64,000 bases of DNA from Streptomyces flaveolus (GTDB taxonomy: Bacteria; Actinomycetota; Actinomycetes; Streptomycetales; Streptomycetaceae). The stretch's first letter is position 1. The number at the start of each line of letters is the position of its first letter. The notes beneath the pieces were generated by a model. The model was not told where the DNA came from. It searched no databases and worked only from the letters and a program-made list of their open reading frames with translations. The stretch spans positions 252,781 to 316,780 of the forward strand of contig NZ_JNWV01000016.1 of NCBI RefSeq assembly GCF_000716535.1, given 5' to 3'. Made by a program: the position numbers and the translations under genes. Below are positions 9,466 through 18,764 of this stretch, in pieces.

Positions 9466-10809
9466 ATGCCACGTGGACGCCACCGCCATTCCCCGCCTCT
9501 GCACCGGCTGTTGCCCCCGTCGGCGATCGCCGGCGTCTCCGTCGCCTGCGCGCTGGGTCCCTGGGTGTTCTCCGAGGTCACCGTGTTGCGCGCACTGGCC
9601 GCGGCGGCCGCCGCGACGGCGGTCGTCGGCGCGGTCGTGATGCGCCGCTGGGACGCGCAGGCGGGCAAGCAGGTCGCCGAACTCATGCGCGCCCGTGCGG
9701 GCGACGAGTGGCGGCACGAGGAACGGGTCGCCGAGCTGGAGACCGATCTGGAGGAGTCCCGCGAGCTGCGCACGAAGCTGGAGCAGCGGCTGCGCGCCAA
9801 GCGGGCGGAGCTGGCGGGCCTGCGCAACGAACACGCCGCCCTGCTGCGCCGGTACGCCACGGCGGAGACCGAGCGCGCCAGCGCCCTGGAGGGACGGCGG
9901 CTGCTGGAGATCGAGGCGGCGGTGCCCGAGCCGGAGCCCGCGCCCTCGTCGTCGCGCGCGCTGCCGCCGGGGCGCAGCGCCGAGCCCCTGGCCGCCGCGC
10001 GTCCGGAGGTGTCCGGCACCGAGGAGCGGCCGTCGGTGTTCTCGCCCGACGGCGCCCCGCTGTACCGGCGGGCGCTGACGGCTCTGGCGCGGTTCGACCG
10101 GGAGGCTCAGGGCAAGGCGGAGTCCGGGGCCGGGATCGAGGCCGACGCCGAGGGGGACGCCGACGGGGACGAGCCCGAGGCGGCGGAGGTCCGGGCCGCG
10201 CGGCTGGAGCCCGTCGAGCCCGCCGAGCCGGCAGAGTCCGCTGACGCCGTCGAGCCCGCTGACGCTGCTGGGGCCCGCCAGTCCGCCGAGTCCGCTGACG
10301 CTGCTGGAGCCACCGATTCGGCCGGGTCCGTTGCCGTCGCGTCGGAGACGTCCGAGCAGGATGCCCACTCGGCTCCCGAGGGTGCCGACGCCGAGGCCGC
10401 GGTCGCCAAAGGAGAACCCGCGGCGGACGGCGTGAAGGACGGCGCCGGCCCCGCTCCGGCCGCCGAACTCGCGCGCCCCGTGGGCCGGCCGCCCGCCGGG
10501 CACTTCACCGTGCCGACCGCGGTGGCCGTCGTACCGGCGGCGCCCGCGCGGCGACCGGTGGTCGAGGGCGGCTTCGACTTCTTCGGCACCCAGAAGGGCG
10601 GGCCGAAGGCCACGCTGGACTCCGTGCAGAACGAGGACCTCGCCGACGTCGTCGGCCCCGAGGCGCTCGCCGTGCACAAGGCCGAGTCCGAGGCGGGGTT
10701 CAAGGCCGCCGACGCGCGCTCCCGGGGGGTCGGCCAGGTCATCGACCTGACCGCGCACGACGAGACCGAGCAGATCGACATCCAGGGGTTGCGCAGCGCG
10801 GCCTCCTGA
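9466..10809 (+). CDS. Membrane protein with coiled coil and acidic Ala/Asp-rich repeat region
   Basis: No known family is recognised. The 447-residue product from ATG 9466 begins with two hydrophobic segments (about 19-60), continues with a charged coiled coil of about 80 residues ([19 protein letters not shown] onward, rich in heptad Leu/Glu/Arg), and then a long Ala/Pro/Asp/Glu-rich segment with imperfect [11 protein letters not shown] repeats around residues 255-290. The last ~80 residues are more ordered ([19 protein letters not shown]). The overall design suggests an anchored structural or scaffold protein, for example in cell-envelope organisation. That is inference from composition only. 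A nested hairpin follows the stop. Confidence 0.75.
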   Translation: MPRGRHRHSPPLHRLLPPSAIAGVSVACALGPWVFSEVTVLRALAAAAAATAVVGAVVMRRWDAQAGKQVAELMRARAGDEWRHEERVAELETDLEESRELRTKLEQRLRAKRAELAGLRNEHAALLRRYATAETERASALEGRRLLEIEAAVPEPEPAPSSSRALPPGRSAEPLAAARPEVSGTEERPSVFSPDGAPLYRRALTALARFDREAQGKAESGAGIEADAEGDADGDEPEAAEVRAARLEPVEPAEPAESADAVEPADAAGARQSAESADAAGATDSAGSVAVASETSEQDAHSAPEGADAEAAVAKGEPAADGVKDGAGPAPAAELARPVGRPPAGHFTVPTAVAVVPAAPARRPVVEGGFDFFGTQKGGPKATLDSVQNEDLADVVGPEALAVHKAESEAGFKAADARSRGVGQVIDLTAHDETEQIDIQGLRSAAS

Positions 10810-10822
10810 GCCGTCGTCAGCC

Positions 10823-10888
10823 GTACGGACCGAGCACCGGGCCCGGACTTCCCTCGCGGGGAGCCGGGCCCGAAGCATCGGTCCGTAC
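10823..10888. terminator. Nested inverted repeat between convergent genes
   Basis: The outer arms GTACGGACCGA (10823-10833) and TCGGTCCGTAC (10878-10888) match perfectly. Inner arms rich in CCGGGCCC stack inside. The element lies between two convergent genes and can act as a bidirectional terminator. Confidence 0.65.
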
Positions 10889-10987
10889 CGGGGGGGCCGG
10901 TTTATGGGGTCGGCGGGGTGCGTCGGGGTGCTGGCTGGTGGGGTTGCGCCGAGCCGCCGGTTCGCCGGTCCGGTGGGGCGGTACCGG

Positions 10988-12352
10988 TCAGTCGGTGGTC
11001 ATCCAGCGGTCCGGGAGGGCGTCCCGGCGGCCCGTGCGGGACCTCTCCGCCTGCTCGGCCAGGAGCCGCGCGGCCTCCTCCGAGCCCCGCAGCCGGGCCG
11101 TCACGGTCTTGTTCGCACCCGTGTCCACATGGACGTCGGCGAGCCCCCAGCGCCGCTCCCAGGGCCCCTGGGTGAGCCGTACGCTCTGCACCTTGGCGTG
11201 CGGAACCAGCGAGAGCCGGCGGCACAGCAGGCCGCTCCGGGCGGCGAACACCGCGCCGGTGACCGCGAGCCCGTGCCCGCGCCACCACACTGGCAGACAC
11301 CACCGGGCCCGGCGCGGCACCCGCGACAGCTCCCGGGGCACGGTCACGCCGGGCAGCACGCGCGCGACGACCGATTCGGCGAACGCGCGCGGGGCGACGG
11401 GGATCAGCACGGAGTTGGCGGACCCGGCCACGTCCAGTTCCACCCGCACCCAGCCCGGCAGCCGCCACAGCAGGGGCTCCACGATCCGCACGGTCTGCAC
11501 CCGGCCGGGCGGCACCGTCTCGTGCGTACGGTCGAGCAGCCCGCGGTCGATGCGGAGCCCGTCCGGGGACTCGCCCACGGTCCAGTCGAACTCCGCGACG
11601 AACCGGCCCACGCTGCTCGCGCCGGCCGCGCCGACCAGGGGCAGGGCGGTCCCGACGACCGTCCACAGGCTGTGGGTGACCAGCCACAGCACGGTCGGGA
11701 GCACCAGTGCGGCGCACAGCGAGCCCCAGGTGGCGCCCGTCAGCACCAGCGAGCGCGCCAGCTCGCGCGGGGGCACGCGCAGCAGTACACGCGCCGGTGC
11801 CTCTCCGACCTCGTGCGCCGTCTCGGGCGCGAAGCCCGCCGCGCGCGCGAGCAGCTCGGCGCGCAGGGCACGCGCCTCCCGCTCGCCCAGGAAGGCCAGC
11901 TCGTCCTTGCTCTCGGCGCCGACGACGTCGATCCGCAGCTTCGCGACGCCCGCAACGCGCGCGAGGAGCGGACGCGAGACGTCCACGGCCTGGACGCGCT
12001 CCAGGCGGATGTGCGCGGTGCGCCGGAACAACAGCCCGGTGCGTATGCGCAGTTCGGTGTCGGTGACCGCGTAGTGCGTGAACCACCAGGACAGGAAGCC
12101 GTAGAGGCCCGCCGCCGGCACCACCACCGCGACCCCCAGCAGCAGCACGGTGCCGGTCAGCCGCGTGAGCTGCTCCTGGGCGCCGTTCGGGTCGTGCGCG
12201 GCCCAGCCGGCCAGCACGGCGAGCGGCGCCCACGCCCGGCGGAAGGGCGTGACCGGGTGCAGCCGGCGCTCGGTGACGGGCGGGCGCCGCGGTGTGCCGC
12301 CGTCCGGTGTGCCGCCGCCGGGTATGCCGTCGGTGCCGTCGGGGGAGGTCAC
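10988..12352 (-). CDS. Membrane protein with bPH2 (YdbT-type) domains
   Basis: A 454-residue protein with four hydrophobic segments arranged in pairs (about residues 38-95 and 205-245) and bacterial pleckstrin-homology-like segments of the YdbS/YdbT family, for example [35 protein letters not shown] and [17 protein letters not shown]. Proteins of this type sit in the membrane with cytosolic bPH2 domains; in Bacillus YdbS/YdbT affect tolerance of certain bacteriocins, but the biochemical role is open. It starts at a GTG overlapping the stop of the smaller bPH2 gene (GTGA), and the two are very probably a complex. Confidence 0.85.
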   Translation of the reverse strand: MTSPDGTDGIPGGGTPDGGTPRRPPVTERRLHPVTPFRRAWAPLAVLAGWAAHDPNGAQEQLTRLTGTVLLLGVAVVVPAAGLYGFLSWWFTHYAVTDTELRIRTGLLFRRTAHIRLERVQAVDVSRPLLARVAGVAKLRIDVVGAESKDELAFLGEREARALRAELLARAAGFAPETAHEVGEAPARVLLRVPPRELARSLVLTGATWGSLCAALVLPTVLWLVTHSLWTVVGTALPLVGAAGASSVGRFVAEFDWTVGESPDGLRIDRGLLDRTHETVPPGRVQTVRIVEPLLWRLPGWVRVELDVAGSANSVLIPVAPRAFAESVVARVLPGVTVPRELSRVPRRARWCLPVWWRGHGLAVTGAVFAARSGLLCRRLSLVPHAKVQSVRLTQGPWERRWGLADVHVDTGANKTVTARLRGSEEAARLLAEQAERSRTGRRDALPDRWMTTD

Positions 12353-12852
12353 AGGCCCGCCGATCGTGCCTCGCCCAGCTCGGTCAGCCGGTCGCGCAGG
12401 CGTTCCGCCTCTTCGGGGTCGAGGCCGGGGATGGTCGCGTCGGTCGCGGCGGCGGCCGTGTGCAACTGCACCGTGGCCAGCCCGAAGCGCCGTTCCAACG
12501 GTCCGGAGGTCACCTCCACGAGCTGCATCCGCCCGTACGGCACGACCGTCTCCTCACGCCACAGGACACCGCGGCTGATCAGCAGGTCGTCGGCGCGCTC
12601 GGCGTACCGCCACGAGCGCCAGTTGCGTTCCAGCAGCCACCAGCACCAGGCGGCGCACGCCGGCGGCAGCAACGCCCAGGCCGCCCACGCGGGCCCCGCG
12701 AGAAGGCCCGGGAGGAGCCCCGCGGCGACCGCGAGCACCACCGTCCACACCACCAGCAGCAGCCGGCGCACCCGGAGCAGCCCGGGCCGCAGCCCGCGCC
12801 ACACCGGCTGGTCCGCCGGCGCCCCGGTCCCTTCCAGACTCCCCGTTTCCAT
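12349..12852 (-). CDS. Small bPH2 (YdbS-type) membrane protein
   Basis: A 167-residue protein with two adjacent hydrophobic segments (about 30-70) followed by one bPH2 domain ([38 protein letters not shown], ending [11 protein letters not shown]). It is the single-domain partner of the larger protein encoded just downstream, with a four-base overlap. The start is the ATG at 12852. The start of the divergent nuoD2 gene is only 31 bases away, so the promoters of the two genes must overlap each other or the coding starts. The family call is secure; the function is not known. Confidence 0.85.
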   Translation of the reverse strand: METGSLEGTGAPADQPVWRGLRPGLLRVRRLLLVVWTVVLAVAAGLLPGLLAGPAWAAWALLPPACAAWCWWLLERNWRSWRYAERADDLLISRGVLWREETVVPYGRMQLVEVTSGPLERRFGLATVQLHTAAAATDATIPGLDPEEAERLRDRLTELGEARSAGL

Positions 12853-12883
12853 GAGCCCAGCGTACGTAGGGGAAACTGGGCCC

Positions 12884-14035
12884 ATGACTCCTACGACGGA
12901 GACCACGGTCGGTATCGGCGGCGCGGCGGAGAGCACCGACATGGTGCTCAACATCGGGCCCCAGCACCCGTCCACGCACGGGGTGCTGCGGCTCAGGCTC
13001 GTGCTGGACGGGGAGCGCATCGTGCACGCCGAGCCGGTGATCGGCTACATGCACCGGGGCGCCGAGAAGCTCTTCGAGGCGCGCGACTACCGGCAGATCA
13101 TCGTGCTCGCCAACCGCCACGACTGGCTGTCGGCGTTCTCGAACGAGCTGGGCGTGGTCCTCGCGGTGGAGCGGATGCTCGGCATGGAGGTCCCCGGGCG
13201 GGCGGTGTGGACGCGCACGCTGCTCGCCGAGCTGAACCGGGTGCTGAACCACCTGATGTTCCTCGGCTCCTACCCGCTGGAGCTGGGCGGGATCACGCCG
13301 GTGTTCTACGCGTTCCGGGAGCGCGAGGTGCTCCAGAACGTCATGGAGGAGGTCTCCGGCGGGCGCATGCACTACATGTTCAACCGCGTCGGCGGCCTCA
13401 AGGAGGACCTGCCGGCCGGCTGGACGGCACGCGCGCGTGAGGCCGTCGCCGCCGTGCGCTCCCGCATGGACGTCTTCGACGACCTGGTGCTCGGCAACGA
13501 GATCTTCCGGGGCCGCACCCGCGGGGTGGGCGTGCTCACGCCGGAGACGGTGCACGCCTACGGCGTGAGCGGGCCCCTCGCGCGCGCCTCGGGCGTCGAC
13601 TTCGACCTGCGCCGCGACGAGCCGTACCTGGCCTACGGCGATCTCCAGGACACCCTGAAGGTCGTCACCCGGAGCGAGGGCGACTGCCTCGCCCGGTTCG
13701 AGGTCCTGCTGGAGCAGACCCACAACGCGCTGGACCTCGCCGACGCCTGCCTGGACCGGCTCGCCGAGCTGCCCCCCGGGCCGATCAACCAGCGGCTGCC
13801 GAAGGTGCTGAAGGCGCCCGAGGGGCACACGTACGCGTGGACCGAGAACCCGCTCGGCATCAACGGCTACTACCTGGTCAGCAAGGGTGAGAAGACCCCG
13901 TACCGGCTGAAGCTGCGCTCGGCCTCGTACAACAACATCCAGGCGCTGACCGAGCTGCTGCCGGGGACGCTGGTGGCGGACATGGTGGCGATCCTGGGGT
14001 CGATGTTCTTCGTGGTCGGCGACATCGACAAGTAA
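12884..14035 (+). CDS. nuoD2: Orphan NADH-quinone oxidoreductase subunit D (NuoD2)
   Basis: A homologue of the complex I 49-kDa subunit, which with NuoB forms the quinone site next to cluster N2. The 383-residue product starts with a short unrelated leader ([10 protein letters not shown]) and then has the hallmark motifs [26 protein letters not shown], the [10 protein letters not shown] helix and the C-terminal [14 protein letters not shown]. It is standalone: none of the other 13 nuo genes is near it, and the complete nuo operon would lie elsewhere. Arg58, in MHRG, aligns with the arginine that is dimethylated in mitochondrial NDUFS2. The convergent gene just downstream belongs to the MidA/NDUFAF7 methyltransferase family. 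It could be an alternative D subunit; this is unproven. Confidence 0.92.
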   Translation: MTPTTETTVGIGGAAESTDMVLNIGPQHPSTHGVLRLRLVLDGERIVHAEPVIGYMHRGAEKLFEARDYRQIIVLANRHDWLSAFSNELGVVLAVERMLGMEVPGRAVWTRTLLAELNRVLNHLMFLGSYPLELGGITPVFYAFREREVLQNVMEEVSGGRMHYMFNRVGGLKEDLPAGWTARAREAVAAVRSRMDVFDDLVLGNEIFRGRTRGVGVLTPETVHAYGVSGPLARASGVDFDLRRDEPYLAYGDLQDTLKVVTRSEGDCLARFEVLLEQTHNALDLADACLDRLAELPPGPINQRLPKVLKAPEGHTYAWTENPLGINGYYLVSKGEKTPYRLKLRSASYNNIQALTELLPGTLVADMVAILGSMFFVVGDIDK

Positions 14036-14087
14036 GGGCCTCACAGCCCGGGCGGGTCCTGCGGTCCTGGCTTCAGGGGGTCTGGCT

Positions 14088-15224
14088 TCAGGGAGCCGGT
14101 GCCAGGGGGTCCGGGATGCCGACCGGCTGGAGCAGCCAGCCGAAGTCGCCGAGGCCGCCCGGTGCGGTCAGCTCGGCCGCCTCACCGGCGCTCGCCAGGG
14201 CGCGCACATAGGCCGAGGGGTCTGTGGAGGCGAGCGCGAGCGGGGGGCGTGCGCCGGTGATGTCGAGGGCTCGCAGAGCGGCGCGTTGCGTGAGCAGGCG
14301 CGCCCTGGGAAGCTCGCGCGCCGTTTCACGGGCCCCCTGCGTCGTGTGAGGGGGTTTCCGCGCCGTGTGGGGAGGCGTGTGCGCCGTGCCGGAGGGCGTG
14401 TGTGCCGTACCGACCGCCGCCGCGCACGCGTCCAGTGCCACATGGGCCGTGATGTCGCAGGAGCCGTCCGGGACGGGAGCCGTCTCCCGGCCCTCGCGGA
14501 AGCCGGTGAGGGTGCCGAACGGGGGGCGCGCGTCCACGGTGTGCGCGTAGTCCACGGCCACCGCGAGCCCTCGCGCCACCCGGCCCACGGCCGCGGCCCA
14601 GGCCCGGTCCCGGGGCAGCCCGATCTCCGCCCGCAGTCCCTCCTCGGCCGGCAGCGGCCACCAGCGCGCGAGCCAGTCGGCCGGCGCGCCCGTCACGGGC
14701 TCCCCGAGCCGCTCGGAGCCGTCCTCCGCGACGAGCACCAGCCGGGGCACGCCCGCGGAGTCCACCTCGGCGACGTCCACGGGCACGTTGTCCAGCCACT
14801 CGTTGGCGAACAGCAGCCCGGTGACCGCGTCCGGGAGTTCGCTCAGCCAGGTGATCCGTTCGTCCAGGCCGGCCGGGCGGTCGGCGACCTCGACGGCGTA
14901 CGCACGCACGCGTGCGGCCACGTCGGCCGGCAGGGCGGCGAGCACCCCGCCGGTCAGTTCCCCCCGCCCTGCGCCCATGTCGACGAAGTCCAGCACCGGG
15001 GGGCGCCCGAGGGCCGCGTCGACCCGGCACAGCAGCCGGGCCACGGCCCGCGCGAACAGCGGGGAGGCGTGCACGGACGTGCGGAAGTGGCCCGCCGGGC
15101 CCTCCGGGCGCCGGTAGAAGCCGCCGGGCCCGTACAGGGCCGCGCCGGCCGCCGCGCGCCAGCCGCGCGGGCCGGAATTCCCGCTGTCCCGGCCGGAGTG
15201 CTCCGCCGTCGTCCCATCCGTCAC
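14088..15224 (-). CDS. MidA/NDUFAF7-family SAM-dependent methyltransferase
   Basis: A 378-residue methyltransferase of the COG1565 family (MidA in Dictyostelium, NDUFAF7 in animals). It shows the family-typical N-terminal [20 protein letters not shown] segment, the SAM-binding [13 protein letters not shown] near residue 85, [11 protein letters not shown] (corresponding to the SNELLDA(L/F)PV box) and [14 protein letters not shown]7 dimethylates a specific arginine of the complex I 49-kDa subunit. This gene stands 52 bases from, and convergent with, a nuoD paralogue. A stretch around residues 270-300 consists of short Thr/His/Pro-rich repeats (TAHTP) and looks like an insertion in a loop. The target is inferred. 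Confidence 0.85.
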   Translation of the reverse strand: MTDGTTAEHSGRDSGNSGPRGWRAAAGAALYGPGGFYRRPEGPAGHFRTSVHASPLFARAVARLLCRVDAALGRPPVLDFVDMGAGRGELTGGVLAALPADVAARVRAYAVEVADRPAGLDERITWLSELPDAVTGLLFANEWLDNVPVDVAEVDSAGVPRLVLVAEDGSERLGEPVTGAPADWLARWWPLPAEEGLRAEIGLPRDRAWAAAVGRVARGLAVAVDYAHTVDARPPFGTLTGFREGRETAPVPDGSCDITAHVALDACAAAVGTAHTPSGTAHTPPHTARKPPHTTQGARETARELPRARLLTQRAALRALDITGARPPLALASTDPSAYVRALASAGEAAELTAPGGLGDFGWLLQPVGIPDPLAPAP

Positions 15225-15342
15225 CGCACCAGACTAGGCACACTGGTGATCACGGCATCCACCTTGGGGAGTACGCGCGCCGGGCACGGATCGGTCCCTC
15301 GGTTGACCCCTGCACGCATCTGGTTTCCCTACTCTGGGTTAC

Positions 15343-16548
15343 GTGCAGCGCCTCTACGACTTCCTCCGCCGCCACCCGACCTGGGTCGACTCCTTCTGGG
15401 CCGTCGTCCTGTTCGGGCTGTCCGCGCTGAGCGTGGTCAATCTCGACGGGGTGCAAGGTCACCACGGGACGATTGCCGGTGGGATGGCCGTCTCCACCGT
15501 CCTGTGCGTCGTCGTCGCGCTGCGCCGCCGGTTCCCGGAGCCGATGCTGCTGCTCGCCCTCGTCACCGGGCTGGCCCAGCTGATCCTGGACGTCGAGACG
15601 ACCGTCGCCGACTTCGCCATGCTGGTGATCACCTACACGGTCGCGACGGTCGGCGCGCGCTGGGCCTCGCGGCTCGCCCTCGCCGTCAGCCTCTGCGCTG
15701 CCACCGTGGCCCAGATCCGCTGGCCGGCCGAGCACACCGGCTTCCTCGGACAGGCCGCCATAGCGGTCTTCCAGACGGTGCCCTTCGCCCTCGCCTGGGT
15801 GCTCGGCGACTCCATGCGCACCCGGCGGGCCTACTTCGCCCAGTTGGAGGAGCGCGCGGCCCGCCTGGAGAAGGAGCGCGAGGCGCAGGCGAAGGTCGCG
15901 GTCGCCGCCGAGCGCGCGCGCATCGCGCGCGAGCTGCACGACGTCGTCGCGCACAACGTGTCGGTGATGGTGGTGCAGGCCGACGGCGCCGCCTACGTCA
16001 TGGACGCCGCGCCCGACCAGGCGAGAAAGGCCCTCGAGACGATCTCCTCCACCGGCCGTCAGGCCCTGGCCGAGATGCGCCGCCTGCTGGGCGTGCTGCG
16101 CACCGGTGAGCACCAGGAGAGCGGGGAGTACGTCCCGCAGCCCGACGTCGAGCAGATCGACGACCTCGTCGAGCAGTGCCGCAGCTCCGGTCTCCCGGTC
16201 GACTTCAAGGTGGAGGGCACCCCGCGGCCGCTGCCCAGCGGCGTGGAGCTGACCGCGTACCGGATCGTGCAGGAGGCGCTGACCAACACCCGCAAGCACG
16301 GGGGGCCGGGCGCGGGCGCGAGCGTCCGCCTGGTCTACTTCGACGACGGACTCGGCCTGCTGGTCGAGGACGACGGCAAGGGTGCCCCGCACGAGCTGTA
16401 CGAGGAGGGCGGCGCCGACGGGCAGGGGCACGGCCTGATCGGCATGCGCGAACGGGTCGGCATGGTCGGCGGCACCCTGGACGCCGGCCCGCGCCCGGGC
16501 GGAGGATTCCGCATCAGCGCCCTGCTGCCGCTCAAGCCGGCGCACTGA
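15343..16548 (+). CDS. NarL-type sensor histidine kinase
   Basis: A 401-residue membrane kinase with four to five spans in the first ~160 residues, a coiled-coil linker (LEERAARLEKEREAQAKV), a HisKA_3 dimerisation domain with phospho-acceptor His199 in RELHDVVAHNVSVM, and an HATPase_c domain with the N box in QEALTNTRKH and the G boxes EDDGKG and GHGLIGMRERV. The GTG start directly follows a TACTCT element seven bases away, which suggests a leaderless transcript. The partner response regulator starts 32 bases after the stop. The input signal is not evident; few residues lie outside the membrane, so a signal within the membrane is likely. Confidence 0.93.
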   Translation: MQRLYDFLRRHPTWVDSFWAVVLFGLSALSVVNLDGVQGHHGTIAGGMAVSTVLCVVVALRRRFPEPMLLLALVTGLAQLILDVETTVADFAMLVITYTVATVGARWASRLALAVSLCAATVAQIRWPAEHTGFLGQAAIAVFQTVPFALAWVLGDSMRTRRAYFAQLEERAARLEKEREAQAKVAVAAERARIARELHDVVAHNVSVMVVQADGAAYVMDAAPDQARKALETISSTGRQALAEMRRLLGVLRTGEHQESGEYVPQPDVEQIDDLVEQCRSSGLPVDFKVEGTPRPLPSGVELTAYRIVQEALTNTRKHGGPGAGASVRLVYFDDGLGLLVEDDGKGAPHELYEEGGADGQGHGLIGMRERVGMVGGTLDAGPRPGGGFRISALLPLKPAH

Positions 16549-16580
16549 CCGATCCCCTGATCCCCGACGGAAGAGGCCCG

Positions 16581-17252
16581 ATGACGATCCGCGTGATGCT
16601 CGTCGACGACCAGGTGCTGCTGCGCACCGGGTTCCGGATGGTGCTTGCCGCCCAGCCGGACATGGAGGTCGTCGCGGAGGCGGGCGACGGCGTCGAGGCC
16701 CTCCAGGTGCTGCGGTCCACCGCCGTCGACGTCGTCCTCATGGACGTCCGCATGCCGAAGCTGGACGGTGTGGAGACCACCCGGCGTATCTGCGCCGAGC
16801 CGGACGCGCCCAAGGTCCTCATCCTGACCACGTTCGACCTGGACGAGTACGCCTTCTCCGGGCTGAAGGCGGGCGCCTCCGGCTTCATGCTCAAGGACGT
16901 GCCGCCCGGTGATCTCCTCGCCGCCATCCGCGCCGTGCACAGCGGCGACGCGGTCGTCGCACCCTCCACCACCCGGCGCCTGCTGGACCGCTTCGCGCCG
17001 ATGCTGCCCTCCGCCGGCAAGGAGCCCCAGCACAAGGAGCTGGAACGCCTCACCGAGCGGGAGCGCGAGGTCATGGTGCTGGTCGCGCAGGGCCTGTCCA
17101 ACGGCGAGATCGCGGCCCGCCTGGTGCTGAGCGAGGCGACCGTGAAGACCCACGTGGGCCGCATCCTGACCAAGCTCGGCCTGCGCGACCGGGTGCAGGT
17201 GGTCGTGCTCGCGTACGAGACGGGGCTGGTGCGCGCCGGCGGCCACGGCTGA
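16581..17252 (+). CDS. NarL/LuxR-family response regulator
   Basis: A 223-residue regulator with an N-terminal receiver domain (acidic pair Asp9/Asp10, phosphorylated Asp55 in VLMDVRMP, conserved Thr in LTTFD and Lys in MLKDVPP) and a C-terminal LuxR-type helix-turn-helix (LTEREREVMVLVAQGLSNGE to SEATVKTHVGRIL). It follows the membrane kinase in the same operon with GGAAGAGG before the ATG, so it is its cognate partner. It should bind DNA as a dimer after phosphorylation. The regulon cannot be read from this window, though autoregulation of the operon is possible. Confidence 0.94.
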   Translation: MTIRVMLVDDQVLLRTGFRMVLAAQPDMEVVAEAGDGVEALQVLRSTAVDVVLMDVRMPKLDGVETTRRICAEPDAPKVLILTTFDLDEYAFSGLKAGASGFMLKDVPPGDLLAAIRAVHSGDAVVAPSTTRRLLDRFAPMLPSAGKEPQHKELERLTEREREVMVLVAQGLSNGEIAARLVLSEATVKTHVGRILTKLGLRDRVQVVVLAYETGLVRAGGHG

Positions 17253-17270
17253 CGGCGACGGCCCGCTTCC

Positions 17271-18374
17271 TCAGCGCAGGACGCCCTCGATGAAGTCGCT
17301 GCCCAGCCGGGCCACCGCGGACAGGTCCAGCTGGTGCTGGACGTACCGGCCGCGGCGGCAGTCGGTGATCAGGCCCGCCTTCTTCAGCGCCGCCAGGTGC
17401 CGGGATATCTCGGGCGCCGACATGCCGTGCGCATCGGCCAGTTCGCTCGTGGTGTGCGGGGCGCGCGCGAGGTGCCGGCACAGCCGCATCCGCACCGGGT
17501 GGGCCAGCGCCTCCAGCCGGCGCGTGAGCTGCTCGACGGACGGCGCCTGCGGGCGGGGGCCGCTCGCCGGGTAGGTGATCGAGGGCTGCCAGCCGTACCG
17601 GTGCAGGACCAGCACGTGCGGCCAGCCGAGGCTGGTCGGTACGAGCACCAGCCCGCCGTCGCCGGTGGCGGTGCGGCCCACCAGCAGCTTGTCGACCGTG
17701 ACGAGCCCGGCCTCCTCGTCCAGCGAGACGGCCCCGGACAGGGCCGCGAGGGCCTCGGCGAGTCCCTTGCGGCGCAGCAGCTCGGTCTTGTGCCGGGCGT
17801 CGGCGGCCAGCTGGGGCTGGACGCGGGCCCAGGTGTCGGCGAAGAAGGCGTCGTCGCAGTCGAGCATGAGCTGCCGGAACCAGGCGCGCACGGCCGGCGG
17901 ATCGGTCAGCAGCCGGCGCGTGAACCGCTCCTGCACGGCACCGCGCGCGGCGGCCAGTTCCAGGGAGCGGCGGCGCAGCTCCGGGTCGTCGAGCGGGCCG
18001 GGTTCCTGGACGTCGTAGCGCAGCTGGCAGGTGAACTCCAGGGCCGCGTTCACGAACTGGGCGTCCGTCAGTTCGTCGAGCTGGTCCAGCTCTTCGGCGA
18101 GCGTGGCGCCGGGGAGCGCGCGCCCGCCCGGGAGGCCGGCGAACGGGGCGAAGACGTCCGAGAACGTCGTGCGCCACAGGAAGTCCGCCTCGCACAGCCG
18201 GTCGGCCAGGCAGGGCTCCAGCCGGGAGGAGACGGCGGTCGCCCAGCCCTGGAGGCCGGGGTGGTGGCCGGGCTCGCTCAGCGCGTGCAGCGCCATCCCC
18301 AGCTCCGCCAGCGGAGAGGGCACGACGGAGACCCTCTCCAGGGGCAGCCCGGTGATGTCGATGGTCACGCTCAT
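17271..18374 (-). CDS. DUF5937 ArsR-type transcriptional regulator
   Basis: A 367-residue protein whose last ~100 residues form an ArsR-type winged helix (RRLEALAHPVRMRLCRHLA, TTSELADAHGMSAPEISRHLAALKKAGLI). The larger N-terminal part matches the actinobacterial DUF5937 region of unknown ligand. No thiol metal site of the classic ArsR type is visible. The preferred start is ATG 18374. A perfect 15+15 bp palindrome (18408-18440) lies 34 bases upstream of the start codon, where an autoregulatory operator would be expected. It ends 18 bases from the convergent response regulator gene. Family and DNA-binding role are secure; target and signal are not known. Confidence 0.85.
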   Translation of the reverse strand: MSVTIDITGLPLERVSVVPSPLAELGMALHALSEPGHHPGLQGWATAVSSRLEPCLADRLCEADFLWRTTFSDVFAPFAGLPGGRALPGATLAEELDQLDELTDAQFVNAALEFTCQLRYDVQEPGPLDDPELRRRSLELAAARGAVQERFTRRLLTDPPAVRAWFRQLMLDCDDAFFADTWARVQPQLAADARHKTELLRRKGLAEALAALSGAVSLDEEAGLVTVDKLLVGRTATGDGGLVLVPTSLGWPHVLVLHRYGWQPSITYPASGPRPQAPSVEQLTRRLEALAHPVRMRLCRHLARAPHTTSELADAHGMSAPEISRHLAALKKAGLITDCRRGRYVQHQLDLSAVARLGSDFIEGVLR

Positions 18375-18407
18375 GCCCCCATGGTGCACCGGGCCACTGA
18401 CAGCGCC

Positions 18408-18440
18408 CCCGTGGATTGACGGCAGCCGTCAATCCACGGG
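18408..18440. promoter_or_regulatory. Perfect palindrome, probable operator of the ArsR-type regulator
   Basis: A 15-bp arm (18408-18422, core GTGGATTGACGG) is repeated in perfect inverse at 18426-18440 around the 3-base centre CAG. It stands between the ArsR-type gene (-) and the small basic protein gene (+). Its inner part TTGACGG...CCGTCAA looks like a dimer site for a winged-helix repressor. The same region may hold the -35 box of the small downstream gene. Confidence 0.65.
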
Positions 18441-18536
18441 ACGTCCGCGCCGAGCGGGGGCAGCGTGGAGGACACCAGGGCAGCCGCGGAGCCCGATCAG
18501 TCACCGAACAGCCACGACCTGAGAAGGCGATCCGCC

Positions 18537-18764
18537 ATGAGCGTCACCCAGCAGTACCTCCTCGACAGCTACCGCGCCCGCCTGCACGGCGAGCCCGAGC
18601 CGCCCGCGCCGGGCCGCCGCGACCTCGACCTCCTCCGCGAGGTGCGCGACCGCCGGCGCTTTCGCGCGGTCGTCGCCGGACGCCCGGCGGGCGGGCGGCT
18701 CCGGCGTGCCCTGGTCCGCTCGCTGCGCGCCTTGGCCCGGCGGCTGCGCGTCCGCGCTCTCTAG
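18537..18764 (+). CDS. Small basic protein of unknown function
   Basis: A 75-residue Arg-rich protein (MSVTQQYLLDSYRARLHGEP at the start, then LDLLREVRDRRRFRAVVAGR and a C-terminus rich in Arg and Leu). No family is recognised. GAGAAGG stands at a suitable distance before the ATG. The palindrome upstream suggests that it is a target of the divergent ArsR-type regulator. Its TAG stop overlaps the TAG stop of the convergent aldolase gene in a shared CTAG. The composition suggests a cytosolic nucleic-acid- or membrane-surface-binding protein, which is inference. Confidence 0.7.
   Translation: MSVTQQYLLDSYRARLHGEPEPPAPGRRDLDLLREVRDRRRFRAVVAGRPAGGRLRRALVRSLRALARRLRVRAL

Noticed and set aside
10904..12883. 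An N-terminal extension of nuoD2 of about 660 residues
   Set aside because: The extension is antisense to the two bPH2 genes and has no similarity to complex I subunits. The ATG at 12884 gives the normal protein.
12884..14035. Hydrogenase large subunit
   Set aside because: The nickel-binding CxxC motifs are missing, and the HPSTHG and HRG motifs are those of complex I subunit D.
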